From: an uncultured bacterium
GTDB lineage: Bacteria > Cyanobacteriota > Vampirovibrionia > Gastranaerophilales > Gastranaerophilaceae
Assembly (NCBI GenBank): GCA_947169755.1
Contig: CAMVQX010000008.1
Span: forward strand, 1-24,999
Direction: 5' to 3'
Length of the DNA: 24,999 nucleotides
Shown: positions 8,601-15,263 of the stretch, in pieces
Numbering within the stretch: the first letter of the stretch is position 1
Layout: every line of letters starts with the position of its first letter
Program-made: the position numbers and the translations under genes
Notes under the pieces: model-generated
Database searches by the model: none
What the model was told of the DNA's origin: nothing
Seen by the model: the letters and a program-made list of their open reading frames with translations, nothing else

Positions 8601-8741
8601 ATTATCTTTGTCGCCTTTGAGGTTTCTGAAGGTAGAACTTTTAACTTCTTCTCTTACACAATCGTGAAGGTATTGGCTCAATTTCTTTATAAAACTGTTG
8701 TTAAACGCTGAATTTAATGCTTTTGTTGCTTCTTGTAGCAT
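5619..8741 (-). CDS. SF1 (COG1112-type) helicase with C-terminal nuclease-like domain
   Basis: The 1040-aa product is a large superfamily 1 (Upf1/Dna2-like) helicase. Visible motifs are Walker A GPPGTGKS (340-347, K346), Walker B DEAS (662-665), GDDKQLP (about 686-692), LDEHFRS (about 740-746), HTFQGDERD (859-867) and NVAITRGRNK (894-903). A long coiled-coil-like insertion spans about 430-620. The N-terminal 300 residues hold no motif I recognise. The C-terminus (about 951-1040) looks like a small PD-(D/E)xK nuclease of the DUF559/MTES_1575 kind: D978, then E988-V-D990-G. Helicase-nuclease fusions of this type occur in DNA or RNA processing and in phage defence; no defence partner gene is adjacent. 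The start at 8741 is supported by AGGAG. The gene is divergent from cca with 48 bp between. Confidence 0.88.
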   Translation of the reverse strand: MLQEATKALNSAFNNSFIKKLSQYLHDCVREEVKSSTFRNLKGDKDNKWIFLQGEEKLFSNGDEYISLDGSDPKLTELMIQSDLGAKDKYLIYGYLFLVGKSSKTKKQNEFLTPLLYMPCKLERNGVNINCFRQEEILSLNTGALAALMSKHDDEDEVDLLLEGILDVVPDLPITQEKLDVFLTTLKSLVPDLEIAVNTDEYKEDDNISKSKDFYKEKVDGENLDEIIEEEEREQEKQKVKLEKVAVTYQSAIILTKRPSVTAGVLHELTQIAEKPSGIYRETALSIINEEYAQSKEKSVPMKDLNKVTDFYPITPLSLSDSQLQVIKNIDNSKFVAVQGPPGTGKSQTIVNLVSHLVANGKTVLVASRMDKAVDVVAERLNDLGASHMALRAGRLNYQRQLSDELNNLLNSDNGLDNNVEDILLVDTKDMKDHLDMLKNLENKSESIIKLEKDWHDKLLEVEEQEKVLGERSFIKTSLKKGEIDIISGIIKVLEANIEKAGFISKIANFTSLTQLKKILKLKEFDVTYDNLGKLKQELEFANLEWSLRNIEANIQKIGNLHMLSEQIRTMKRKQKTLATNILKNKRREALKELLRDENKRRRLKVHAKSLVTNRKRLQTNILEEEDFKPLLEAFPCWCVTTYAVSDSLPLKPGMFDVAIIDEASQCDIASCFPILFRAKRAVIVGDDKQLPHLSFLEKAKEQSFLSQYGIPDKYQLIWRFRTNSMFDLADYYSMNSVMLDEHFRSLPPIINFSNHEFYNDRIRVMRKDKPQEKVLELVEVMDGKVDFDATRNLPEIEAVVKRLHEIIIEDERQNPDNPVSVGIISPFRAQVEQLKISVSKVLSDYMIKKHQIEIGTAHTFQGDERDIMMISWAIADNSFVQSLMFMQKPNLFNVAITRGRNKVINFISRNPRELPEGHFRNYVSYMQEYQNRKEALNSGEIDENIYKNSLEREIAEKLRELDHKVIAGSDIAGLSADLFVDDKFVIEVDGVEDKSKSYISNMKKQAIIERSGYKVKRITFREWQYSQKACLDRVLLEEI

Positions 8742-8757
8742 AAGTTACTCCTATTCC

Positions 8758-8763
8758 ATTTTA
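8758..8763 (-). promoter_or_regulatory. -10 box of the helicase gene
   Basis: TAAAAT on the minus strand predicts a start at about 8751, the first G of GGAG, and a 10-base leader. It overlaps the region used by the divergent cca promoter, so the two may compete. Confidence 0.4.
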
Positions 8764-8776
8764 TTTCATTTTACGT

Positions 8777-8782
8777 TAAAAT
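8777..8782 (+). promoter_or_regulatory. -10 box of cca, near-leaderless
   Basis: TAAAAT ends seven bases before the cca ATG (8790); the predicted start is 8789-8790. No Shine-Dalgarno sequence lies between. The -35 region (TTCCAT, 17 bp away) is poor. Confidence 0.45.
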
Positions 8783-8789
8783 ACCAACC

Positions 8790-9881
8790 ATGGACATCAT
8801 CAAAATAAACGATAATTCAAATAAATTATTTTACATAGGCGGAGTTGTAAGAGATGAACTTTTAGGGTGCAAATCTTTTGATATTGACATCACTTATGTG
8901 GGAAATGCTATCGAATATTGCTCAAAATTTGGTGAAGTTATTCAGGAAAATCCTGATTTTGGAACGGTTAGAGTTTGTGTAAATGGCAGAGAAGTGGATT
9001 TTGCGTCTACCCGCTCAGAAAGCTATCCTCATAAAGGACATCTTCCAGTTGTTGAAAAAATCGGCTGTTCTTTAAAGGAAGATGTTATGCGCCGTGATTT
9101 TACGATTAATGCGCTTGCAAAATCCGTTACAACAGGCGAAATTGTTGATTATACCGGTGGGCTGGAAGATTTAAAAAATAAAAAATTAAGAGTATTGCAT
9201 GACAAGAGTTTTATAGACGATCCTACAAGAATAATCAGAGGGTTGAAATTCTCTGTCAGATTTGGTTTCGAGCTTGATGAACATACAAAAAACCTTCAGG
9301 ATAATTACTTGAATAATATTAATTACGACATGAGCTACAAACGCGTTAAAAAAGAGTTGATTGAAACCTTTAATCTTAACAGCCAAAAAGCTTTTGAAAA
9401 ATTTATAAACGAAAAAATTTATAAATTAGTAACTGAAAATGACGTAAAATTACCTAAAATTAATATAGAAAAACTTATCAATGATTACGATTGTGAATAT
9501 ATCTGGCTTGTTTATGTCGGGGTTTTGGGCGATTTGTCAAGATTGCCGTTCACAAAGATTGAACAAAAAATTATTGATGATATCCCTCAAATTGAACCGC
9601 AATCTGATTTTGAGATTTATAAAATGTTTGAAAATTGCCGTCTAGAAACAATTTTGCTGTATGCGATAATAAAAAATGAAAATATTGCAAGACATTATCT
9701 TGACGATTTGAGACAAATAAAAATTGAAACAACCGGTGATGATTTGAAAACTCTCGGAATTCAGCCGTCTCCAAAATATCAACAAATATTTGATGAAATT
9801 TTGAAAGAAAAATTAAAAAATCCTAAAATGTCAAAAGAGGATGAAATTGAAGTTGCAAAAAATTATGGTTACAAAAACTGA
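8790..9881 (+). CDS. cca: CCA tRNA nucleotidyltransferase / poly(A) polymerase family
   Basis: This is a 363-aa class II nucleotidyltransferase. The catalytic head shows GGVVRD (17-22), the metal-binding pair D31-x-D33 (FDIDIT), a third acidic residue D70 (EVDFAS), R-R-D-F-T-I-N-A-L-A (101-110), and the neck motif DDPTRIIRGLKFSVRFGF. No C-terminal HD phosphohydrolase domain is visible. The enzyme adds or repairs the 3' CCA end of tRNA; separate A-adding, CC-adding or poly(A) activities cannot be told apart by eye. No Shine-Dalgarno sequence precedes the ATG. A TAAAAT box (8777-8782) would start transcription within one base of it, suggesting a leaderless message. The next gene overlaps it by 17 bases. 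Confidence 0.9.
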   Translation: MDIIKINDNSNKLFYIGGVVRDELLGCKSFDIDITYVGNAIEYCSKFGEVIQENPDFGTVRVCVNGREVDFASTRSESYPHKGHLPVVEKIGCSLKEDVMRRDFTINALAKSVTTGEIVDYTGGLEDLKNKKLRVLHDKSFIDDPTRIIRGLKFSVRFGFELDEHTKNLQDNYLNNINYDMSYKRVKKELIETFNLNSQKAFEKFINEKIYKLVTENDVKLPKINIEKLINDYDCEYIWLVYVGVLGDLSRLPFTKIEQKIIDDIPQIEPQSDFEIYKMFENCRLETILLYAIIKNENIARHYLDDLRQIKIETTGDDLKTLGIQPSPKYQQIFDEILKEKLKNPKMSKEDEIEVAKNYGYKN

Positions 9882-10611
9882 ACTTGATAAACTTGTAAAA
9901 AAATACGAAACAGTAGAATTTTTTAAAGATGATCCTATCGGAATTCCAAACCGTTTTCCAGATAAAAGAGATAAAGAGATTGCGGGATTTATCGCTTCTT
10001 TGGTTGCGTACGGAAGGCGCGAAATCTTTATAAAAAAATTGAATCAATTACTTAGTATTGCAGAAAATGAGCCTTACAATTTTATTATGAATTTTGAGCC
10101 GAAAATTTTAGGTGATTTTAATTATCGTTTCGGAAAACCCGAAGATTTTGCGCAGATTTTTGAAATTCTGAAAATGCTTTATAAAACAGATGGCGGACTC
10201 GAAAAACTTTTTAAATACGGTTATGAAAACAAAATTGGCGGAAATATGTTTGTTCCTATAACGGATTACTTTTATTCCAGGGCAAAAGAGCCTGAAGCTA
10301 TGGGATTTAAATTTATGATACCTGATGCCAGAAAAGGCAGTGCAATGAAGCGTATGTGTATGTATTTGCGGTGGATGGTGAGGAAAGGTCCTGTTGATTT
10401 TGGGATTTGGAATTTTATGCCGGCGTCAGATCTTTTGATACCTTTAGATACACATGTTGCAAGAATATCTCGGCAAATGGGTATTTTGACACGTAGTGCA
10501 AATGATTTCAAGGCAGTTTTAGAGTTGACCGAAAATTTAAAACAATTTGACCCTTCCGATCCTGTCAAATATGACTTTGCGATATTTGGGTATGGGGTGA
10601 ATAATAAGTAG
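9865..10611 (+). CDS. TIGR02757/DUF2400 family protein
   Basis: The 248-aa product matches the conserved bacterial TIGR02757 (DUF2400) family by recognition: DDPIGIPNRF near the N-terminus, EIAGFIASLVAYGRRE, a central MKRMCMYLRWMVRK, and LIPLDTHVARISRQMG with a late DYAIFGYG-like segment (here YDFAIFGYGV). The LDTHV/ISR part resembles helix-hairpin-helix DNA glycosylase folds, so nucleic acid binding is plausible, but the family's function is not established. The ATG at 9865 was chosen because family members begin just before the KYETVEFFKDDP-like segment. An ATG at 9841 lies immediately after AGAGG, too close to act as its ribosome site. It overlaps cca by 17 bases and is probably co-transcribed with it. 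Confidence 0.82.
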   Translation: MVTKTELDKLVKKYETVEFFKDDPIGIPNRFPDKRDKEIAGFIASLVAYGRREIFIKKLNQLLSIAENEPYNFIMNFEPKILGDFNYRFGKPEDFAQIFEILKMLYKTDGGLEKLFKYGYENKIGGNMFVPITDYFYSRAKEPEAMGFKFMIPDARKGSAMKRMCMYLRWMVRKGPVDFGIWNFMPASDLLIPLDTHVARISRQMGILTRSANDFKAVLELTENLKQFDPSDPVKYDFAIFGYGVNNK

Positions 10612-10661
10612 CATCGCAAAATTATAAGTTGGATTGGTAAATTTAATTAACTACTAAAAGT

Positions 10662-11003
10662 TTATTGTTGTCTGATTTTACCTGTATCAGCTTCGTAAAC
10701 TTCACTGACACCAAAACCTTCGTATAAATCCAAAAGGTCGTCAATTACAGTGCTTGAATCTATTAAATTATCATTTATTAACTTAAATTTTTGGCTGATT
10801 TTTTTTAACTTTGCGCGCAAAATGTCGTCTGTTTCAAGCGATTTGTATGTATGTCCGATTAGCGCTTGTTCATACATGGTACTTAAAGAGCCCAAGACAG
10901 ATATAATTGTATCCTTTAAATTTCTGATTTGGATGTATAAAATGTTGAAATATAAGCTTGCATAAACATCATTTGATTTGTTTGAAATACTTTTCTTTTT
11001 CAT
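10662..11003 (-). CDS. Unknown 113-aa helical protein
   Basis: I do not recognise this protein. It is 113 aa, mostly predicted helix, with a lysine/serine-rich start and hydrophobic positions spaced as in a coiled coil or helical bundle (YFNILYIQIRNLKDTIISVL; later KKISQKFKLINDNLIDSS). No signal peptide or enzyme motif is visible. The ATG at 11003 has a weak AAGG about 10 bases upstream. It is transcribed divergently from a small XRE-type regulator, and the 73 bases between them contain two inverted repeats, so it may be controlled by that regulator. The pair could be a regulatory or toxin-antitoxin-like module, but nothing in the sequence shows toxicity. The codon pattern looks like its neighbours. 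Confidence 0.65.
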   Translation of the reverse strand: MKKKSISNKSNDVYASLYFNILYIQIRNLKDTIISVLGSLSTMYEQALIGHTYKSLETDDILRAKLKKISQKFKLINDNLIDSSTVIDDLLDLYEGFGVSEVYEADTGKIRQQ

Positions 11004-11029
11004 TAAATAACCTTATTTAACCCAATAAT

Positions 11030-11042
11030 GGAATATCATTCC
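11030..11042. promoter_or_regulatory. Inverted repeat, putative XRE operator 1
   Basis: GGAAT-ATC-ATTCC is a perfect 5-bp inverted repeat in the divergent intergenic region. Together with the adjoining CCAATAAT (11022-11029) it shares the words TGGAATA and CCAATAAT with the second repeat at 11049-11069, as expected for two operator copies. Confidence 0.45.
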
Positions 11043-11048
11043 TGTATA

Positions 11049-11069
11049 TATTGGAATAATAATCCAATA
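11049..11069. promoter_or_regulatory. Inverted repeat, putative XRE operator 2
   Basis: TATTGGA and TCCAATA form a perfect 7-bp inverted repeat with a 7-base spacer, ending 7 bases before the XRE start codon. Binding here would block the regulator's own expression, so autorepression is likely. Confidence 0.5.
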
Positions 11070-11076
11070 ATAGGGT

Positions 11077-11286
11077 ATGAGTCAAGTTGGTAGACAAAAA
11101 ATTGCAAAAAATGTAAAAATTTTACGTGAAAAATCCGGTTTAAAAAGAGAAGAACTTTCTTTGGCGCTGAATTTTGATAACTCTTATATCTCCAAATTAG
11201 AAAAAGGTAATGTTAACATAACAATCGACAAGATAGAATTAATTGCTCAATTTTTCAACGTTAATCTAAAAGATTTATTTGTATAA
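11077..11286 (+). CDS. Small XRE-family helix-turn-helix regulator
   Basis: The 69-aa protein is a single Cro/C1-type helix-turn-helix domain: IAKNVKILREKSGLKREELS (helices 1-2), then LNFDNSYISKLEKGNVNIT (recognition helix and turn) and a closing LIAQFFNVNLKDLFV. The SYISKLEKG pattern is typical of the XRE family. No sensor or enzyme domain is attached. A 7-bp inverted repeat centred about 18 bases upstream of the ATG, plus a second one further upstream, make likely operators for autoregulation and for control of the divergent 113-aa gene. A short AGGG just before the start may be the ribosome site. It is convergent with the GGDEF gene 38 bp downstream. Confidence 0.85.
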   Translation: MSQVGRQKIAKNVKILREKSGLKREELSLALNFDNSYISKLEKGNVNITIDKIELIAQFFNVNLKDLFV

Positions 11287-11324
11287 ATCCGAAATGCGTT
11301 GTAAACAGAGACTCTTTTAAACAA

Positions 11325-12197
11325 CTATTCACCCAAATTCAATTTAGAGAATTGAACGATTTTGTTTTTGCCGCGCTGCTTTGCATTGTATAATGCGTGT
11401 TCTGCGTAGCGGATAATCGTGTTTGCGTCCTCTTCACTATCTTCGATACATGGATATGTTGCAATACCGCCGGAAATGGTAATCGGATGACGTTCTTCTT
11501 CTCCTGCGGGAATAAATTCCATTTTTTCGATATCACGTCTGAATCTTTCTGCAAACAAGAATGCGTTTTCTTCAGATGTGTTAGGCAAGATTAACAAAAA
11601 TTCTTCATCACCGTAACGTGTCAAAATATCTTCTTTTCTAATCAATTGTTTAAGTTTATCGGCGATAGATTTTAAAAGCACATCGCCCCATTCATAACCG
11701 TAAATATCATTTACAACTTTGAAAAAGTCTAAATCAAACAAAAGACAAGAAAGTTTGTTGCCGTAACGTCTTGCACGGGAAATTTCCTGTTCCATACGTT
11801 CTTGCATATATTTTCTGTTATGCAAACCTGTTAATTCATCTGTTGTTGAAACAACTTTCAATTTATCCCTTAATTCTTTATATTTCATTAAAGCATTTGC
11901 TCTGATAACAAGCTCCATATCATCAACCGGAGTTTTGATAAAATCAAATAACACAGCTCTGACTGTTGTTCCTTTAAATACATCACCGATAAACAATGTC
12001 GGAGCTTTGAATTTTGTTGTCATAAGGACATCTTTAATATTCGGAACGTTCTCTACAACTACTAAACTCGGATTTAATGTTTCATAATCTTTTAAATTTT
12101 CAGCATTTTCAATTCTTACATTTGCTTCATCAATTTGAGCCAAAACATCTGCTAATTTTGATTCGTTTTTATCCGTATAAACAACAATATTTTTCAT
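11325..12197 (-). CDS. GGDEF protein with receiver-like N-terminus and altered GDEEF motif
   Basis: The 290-aa product has an N-terminal alpha/beta domain (about 1-105) resembling a response-regulator receiver but lacking a clear phospho-acceptor Asp (the strand reads LVVVEN). A GGDEF domain (about 115-285) follows: TGLHNR (123-128), DLDFFK (155-160), VND (162-164), and an intact RxxD product-inhibition site (R187-K-E-D190). The signature is GDEEF (196-200) instead of GG(D/E)EF: the second Gly is Asp while E198 and E199 remain. It may be a weak cyclase, a c-di-GMP or nucleotide receptor, or still active. The start at 12197 was chosen over an in-frame ATG at 12248 because AGGAG lies about 8 bases upstream and a strong promoter sits at 12220-12248. 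Confidence 0.85.
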   Translation of the reverse strand: MKNIVVYTDKNESKLADVLAQIDEANVRIENAENLKDYETLNPSLVVVENVPNIKDVLMTTKFKAPTLFIGDVFKGTTVRAVLFDFIKTPVDDMELVIRANALMKYKELRDKLKVVSTTDELTGLHNRKYMQERMEQEISRARRYGNKLSCLLFDLDFFKVVNDIYGYEWGDVLLKSIADKLKQLIRKEDILTRYGDEEFLLILPNTSEENAFLFAERFRRDIEKMEFIPAGEEERHPITISGGIATYPCIEDSEEDANTIIRYAEHALYNAKQRGKNKIVQFSKLNLGE

Positions 12198-12219
12198 AAA
12201 GTACTCTCCTAATGTGAGT

Positions 12220-12248
12220 ATTCTATCATATTTGGCTCTTTTTATCAA
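12220..12248 (-). promoter_or_regulatory. Promoter of the GGDEF gene
   Basis: On the minus strand, TTGATA (12243-12248), a 17-bp spacer ending in TG-A, and TAGAAT (12220-12225) make one of the best sigma70-like promoters in the window. The predicted leader is 16 bases and contains AGGAG. Confidence 0.65.
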
Positions 12249-12272
12249 TAGTTTAAATAAAAATTAATAAAA

Positions 12273-12302
12273 TTGCCGAAGGTTTGTTGTGCGTGATAAA
12301 AT
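12273..12302 (+). promoter_or_regulatory. Promoter of rimI-bioY-rseP, leaderless
   Basis: TTGCCG (12273-12278), an 18-bp spacer and extended -10 TG-A-TAAAAT (hexamer 12297-12302). The +1 expected seven bases after the hexamer is 12309, which is the A of the rimI ATG. Confidence 0.5.
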
Positions 12303-12308
12303 AAGTTT

Positions 12309-12839
12309 ATGGAAAGTACTTTTGCCATAAAAATAAAACCAATGGAAAAAACAGATATCGATAAAGTTATTGATATTGAAGCAAAAGCGTACGGAAATCA
12401 TCATTGGTCTAAAGAATCTTTTATGAGTGAACTTTCCAATGAGCTTGCACATTATTTCAGTGTGTTCAATGAAAAAGATGAACTTATTGCATATTGCGGT
12501 TGCTGGCAAATATTAGAAGAAGCACATATTACAAATATCGCTGTTGCACCTGAATACAGACGAAATCATATTGGGGAAGCTCTTTTAAAAACAATTATTG
12601 ATGAATGTTATAAAAATATGGTTAAATTTATAACTCTTGAAGTGCGTGTCGGTAATGTTGCAGCAATAGAATTGTATAAAAAGTACGGTTTTAAATCTTT
12701 AGGTACAAGAAAGGGCTATTATCAGGACAATAACGAAGATGCATTAATAATGTGGACAGAGAATATTTTTTACGATAAATTTAAATTTGGATACGAAAAA
12801 AATATAAATATATTAAACGGGAAAATACAAATTTTATGA
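12309..12839 (+). CDS. rimI: RimI-like N-alpha-acetyltransferase
   Basis: This 176-aa GNAT acetyltransferase shows the acetyl-CoA-binding motif in ITNIAVAPEYRRNHIGEALL, followed by ITLEVRVGNVAAIELYKKYGF and GTRKGYYQDNNEDALIMW, a pattern typical of RimI (acetylation of the N-terminal alanine of ribosomal protein S18). It carries about 25 extra C-terminal residues compared with the usual length near 150. Other GNAT substrates cannot be excluded. No Shine-Dalgarno sequence precedes the ATG. An extended -10 (TG-A-TAAAAT, 12294-12302) predicts transcription starting at the ATG itself. The stop overlaps the bioY start as ATGA, indicating coupling. It is divergent from the GGDEF gene. Confidence 0.85.
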   Translation: MESTFAIKIKPMEKTDIDKVIDIEAKAYGNHHWSKESFMSELSNELAHYFSVFNEKDELIAYCGCWQILEEAHITNIAVAPEYRRNHIGEALLKTIIDECYKNMVKFITLEVRVGNVAAIELYKKYGFKSLGTRKGYYQDNNEDALIMWTENIFYDKFKFGYEKNINILNGKIQIL

Positions 12840-13480
12840 GAGCCGAAACAAGAACTGTAAAACGACAAATAGAGGGGATAAGATTATCATTTGGCAGTGT
12901 GCTTTTGATTTTGTTTTGTACATTTTTGATAATACTTGCTACGTTTTTGCAACTTGATATAACTCATTTAACATTACCGAGCAATTTATTCAGCGAACCG
13001 CATACAATAAAAGATTTTCTGTTTACATACAAACTTATTCCGCAGATACCTGCTGTTATGTTTGTCGGAGCTTTCTTAGGCAGAAAATACGGTTTGGCCA
13101 GCGTGTTGATTTATATAATTTTAGGATTATTTGTAATTCCTGTATTTGCGCTTGGAGGCGGTCCAAAGTATATTTTGGAATATGGTTTTGGCTATATTTT
13201 GGGATATATTCCGGCTGTATTTTTTGCAGGCTCAATTTTGAAAAGCGGTTTTTCAAACAGAAATATACTCCATGCTGTATTAGTCGGAGTTCTGACAATA
13301 CATGTTATCGGAACTTTATATATGCTGTTTTTAGCAGGGCTTCATCATGAAGGCTGGACTTTTATGAACGGTTGGATTTGCGCTCAAAGCGGTATAAAAA
13401 TAATTTATGATTTAATTTTTAGTTTTGCAGCTGTTTTTGTTGCAAAATATGCAAAAATAATTCTTTGGTTTTACATGTGA
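12836..13480 (+). CDS. bioY: BioY-family biotin transporter S component
   Basis: The 214-aa membrane protein has about six hydrophobic segments and the BioY hallmark around residues 100-125 (FALGGGPKYILEYGFGYILGY). BioY binds biotin in the membrane and works alone or with the ECF energizing module (EcfA/EcfT), which is not in this window. This suggests the organism takes up biotin. The N-terminus has about 20 charged residues ahead of the first membrane segment. The start codon overlaps the rimI stop (ATGA), and rseP begins 8 bp after its stop, so the three genes likely form one transcript. No biotin operator or BirA site was seen. Confidence 0.85.
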   Translation: MRAETRTVKRQIEGIRLSFGSVLLILFCTFLIILATFLQLDITHLTLPSNLFSEPHTIKDFLFTYKLIPQIPAVMFVGAFLGRKYGLASVLIYIILGLFVIPVFALGGGPKYILEYGFGYILGYIPAVFFAGSILKSGFSNRNILHAVLVGVLTIHVIGTLYMLFLAGLHHEGWTFMNGWICAQSGIKIIYDLIFSFAAVFVAKYAKIILWFYM

Positions 13481-13488
13481 GGTAAAAA

Positions 13489-14862
13489 ATGTCTACAATT
13501 ATAATGATTTTATTGATAAGTATATTAATTTTGGTACACGAGGCAGGTCATTTCTTTTCTGCCAGAATGTTCAAAATGAAGGTGGATAAATTTGGGATAG
13601 GTTTGCCAATCGGGCCTACCCTTTGGGAGAAAAAAATAGGCGATATAACACTTGTTATACATGCATTTTTATTTGGGGGCTATGTTTCTTTTCCAGATGA
13701 CGACAAGGATTCTGATGTTCCGCAAGATTCTCAAGACAGAATTTTAAACCGCCCAATTTGGCAAAGAGCAATAGTTTTTTCTGCAGGTGTAACAGCAAAC
13801 GTAATTTGTGCTTTTGTTTTGGTTTTGATGACTGCTTTTTTGTGGCATAACTTGCCGTCGGGTAAATTTGAAACTTATGTAAAAGATATTGTTGCAGAAA
13901 AAGATGCCAGTGTCTGGGTTTCAGGCATGGAAAAAGGTGATCAAATCCTTGAAATTAACGGCTCAAAAATCGATACAAAATACGCAGTAAATCTTTATGC
14001 AATGTATAGCGCATCTTACGACGGTAAAGCGCCTCAAAAAAATATTGAAGATAACTATAAACTCTTAAAACGTTTTAATCCTGCTTATGAGCAAAATGAA
14101 ATAATAGATTCGGGTTTGGTTGTAAAACTTCCGGAAGCTATTGATGAAGGACAAATTACTTTAAACACAAGAGTTTTGAATACTGTAGAGTTATATAAAA
14201 ATAACGATATAAAATTATCAGAAAAACAAATTGAATTAAGAGACAAAATTAAAGATAAAAAATTTATTGAAACAGACGGAACATTTTCTCTTAATGATGT
14301 AGCTTATGCTATGTCGGATACTGTTAAACCTCTTGATATAAAGGTTTTGAGAAATGGACAAGTTGTTCAGCTAAAAACACTTTATGCGGATAAGGATGGC
14401 TTAATCGGTATTGCGCCTGAAAGAAAAGAAATTTTAATTCCTGTAACAGGCGTAAAATCGGCATTTTCTGCAAGTTGGAATTATTTGTACAAAGAAACAA
14501 AATCTATGATAATAGTTTTAGGGCAATTGTTTACAGGTAAAATTCCTCTGAAAAATATGCACGGAGTTGTTTTGATTACCAAACTCGGCGGAGATATAAT
14601 AAGTCAAGACGGTATTTTTTACGGATTGCTTTTGACAGCCGTTATTTCAATGAATTTGGCCATTTTAAACATATTGCCGATACCGGCTTTGGACGGCGGT
14701 CATTTGTTGTTCCTATTGATTGAAAAGATTATGGGCAAACCGGTAAATGAAGAAATTGCAAACAAAATAATGACCGTATTCTTTATACTCTTAATAATAT
14801 TATTGGTACTTGTGTTATTTAATGATATTTACGTGTTGGTTCAGCCCCTGTTTCATAAGTAA
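13489..14862 (+). CDS. rseP: RseP-type site-2 membrane metalloprotease (M50)
   Basis: This is a 457-aa intramembrane zinc protease. The first membrane helix carries the HExxH active site (H17-E18-x-x-H21, in LVHEAGH), and the C-terminal third carries the second metal motif around D402 (IPALDGGH). A long region between the membrane segments (about 120-320) should contain one or more PDZ domains (for example WVSGMEKGDQILEINGSKI). Members release membrane-bound anti-sigma factors or clear remnant signal peptides. A GAGG Shine-Dalgarno sequence sits in the 8-bp gap after bioY. A 10-bp inverted repeat starts about 30 bases after the stop and may end the rimI-bioY-rseP transcript. Confidence 0.92.
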   Translation: MSTIIMILLISILILVHEAGHFFSARMFKMKVDKFGIGLPIGPTLWEKKIGDITLVIHAFLFGGYVSFPDDDKDSDVPQDSQDRILNRPIWQRAIVFSAGVTANVICAFVLVLMTAFLWHNLPSGKFETYVKDIVAEKDASVWVSGMEKGDQILEINGSKIDTKYAVNLYAMYSASYDGKAPQKNIEDNYKLLKRFNPAYEQNEIIDSGLVVKLPEAIDEGQITLNTRVLNTVELYKNNDIKLSEKQIELRDKIKDKKFIETDGTFSLNDVAYAMSDTVKPLDIKVLRNGQVVQLKTLYADKDGLIGIAPERKEILIPVTGVKSAFSASWNYLYKETKSMIIVLGQLFTGKIPLKNMHGVVLITKLGGDIISQDGIFYGLLLTAVISMNLAILNILPIPALDGGHLLFLLIEKIMGKPVNEEIANKIMTVFFILLIILLVLVLFNDIYVLVQPLFHK

Positions 14863-14892
14863 AAAGTACTATCTAACATTTTGTAAATTTTT

Positions 14893-14919
14893 TGTTACAA
14901 TTGCCCAAAAATTGTAACA
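14893..14919. repeat. 10-bp inverted repeat after rseP
   Basis: TGTTACAATT and AATTGTAACA form a perfect 10-bp stem with a 7-base loop (GCCCAAA), starting 30 bases after the rseP stop. The stem is AT-rich and followed by TTTCTT, so it could be a weak terminator of the rimI-bioY-rseP transcript or an operator for the 89-aa gene. Confidence 0.5.
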
Positions 14920-14963
14920 TTTCTTCATGAAAAATACTTTATATATATAAGGGAAAACAAGGG

Positions 14964-14979
14964 GTTTACGAAAGTAAAT
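14964..14979 (+). promoter_or_regulatory. GAAA-tetraloop hairpin in the leader of the 89-aa gene
   Basis: TTTAC-GAAA-GTAAA forms a 5-bp stem with a GNRA-type GAAA loop, extended by a G-T pair, just 5' of the GGTG ribosome site (14985-14988). AT-rich -10-like sequence (TATATATAAG) lies at 14942-14951. The fold could tune translation; it matches no riboswitch I know. Confidence 0.35.
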
Positions 14980-14993
14980 TAATTGGTGAAAAA

Positions 14994-15263
14994 ATGAGTT
15001 TCGATGTAAACGTATTGAGTTCAAAACCGATAATCAAGGCGGCTGCATCTATGCAAAATGACGGAGGCGGCGGTAACCTCGGTTATATGTTTCAAGGCCG
15101 CAGAGAAGATGAAAAAGAAAAAAAATATTTAGATGAAAGCATCTTCCTAAAACAAAATGACAGTGATATTTTTGGGTTTGATAAAAAACTTGAAATGCCA
15201 AAAGAAAAAAATATAATCGAAAAAATAATAGATTTTATAAAAACTTTGTTAATAAAAAAATAG
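14994..15263 (+). CDS. Unknown 89-aa protein
   Basis: I do not recognise this small protein. It has a serine/alanine-rich start (VLSSKPIIKAAASM), a glycine patch (NDGGGGNLGYMF), a highly charged middle (RREDEKEKKYLDES) and an amphipathic C-terminal helix (NIIEKIIDFIKTLLIKK) that could bind membrane or a partner. There is no signal peptide. It stands alone between a likely terminator of the upstream operon and its own strong terminator. Its leader has AT-rich promoter-like sequence and a GAAA-loop hairpin just ahead of a GGTG ribosome site. The dedicated promoter and terminator argue that it is a real, separately expressed gene. A lineage-specific protein is my best guess. Confidence 0.7.
   Translation: MSFDVNVLSSKPIIKAAASMQNDGGGGNLGYMFQGRREDEKEKKYLDESIFLKQNDSDIFGFDKKLEMPKEKNIIEKIIDFIKTLLIKK

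Noticed and set aside
10662..11286. Calling the 113-aa protein and XRE protein a toxin-antitoxin system.
   Set aside because: The genes are divergent, not co-transcribed, and the 113-aa protein shows no known toxin motif.
11287..11324. GTTGT...ACAAC inverted repeat between the convergent XRE and GGDEF genes as a terminator.
   Set aside because: The stem is broken after five pairs and no T tract follows.
12198..12248. Longer start for the GGDEF protein.
   Set aside because: This stretch contains the promoter -10 and the AGGAG ribosome site for the ATG at 12197.
12780..12840. Biotin-responsive riboswitch or BirA operator ahead of bioY.
   Set aside because: bioY overlaps the rimI stop codon and no operator-like palindrome is present.
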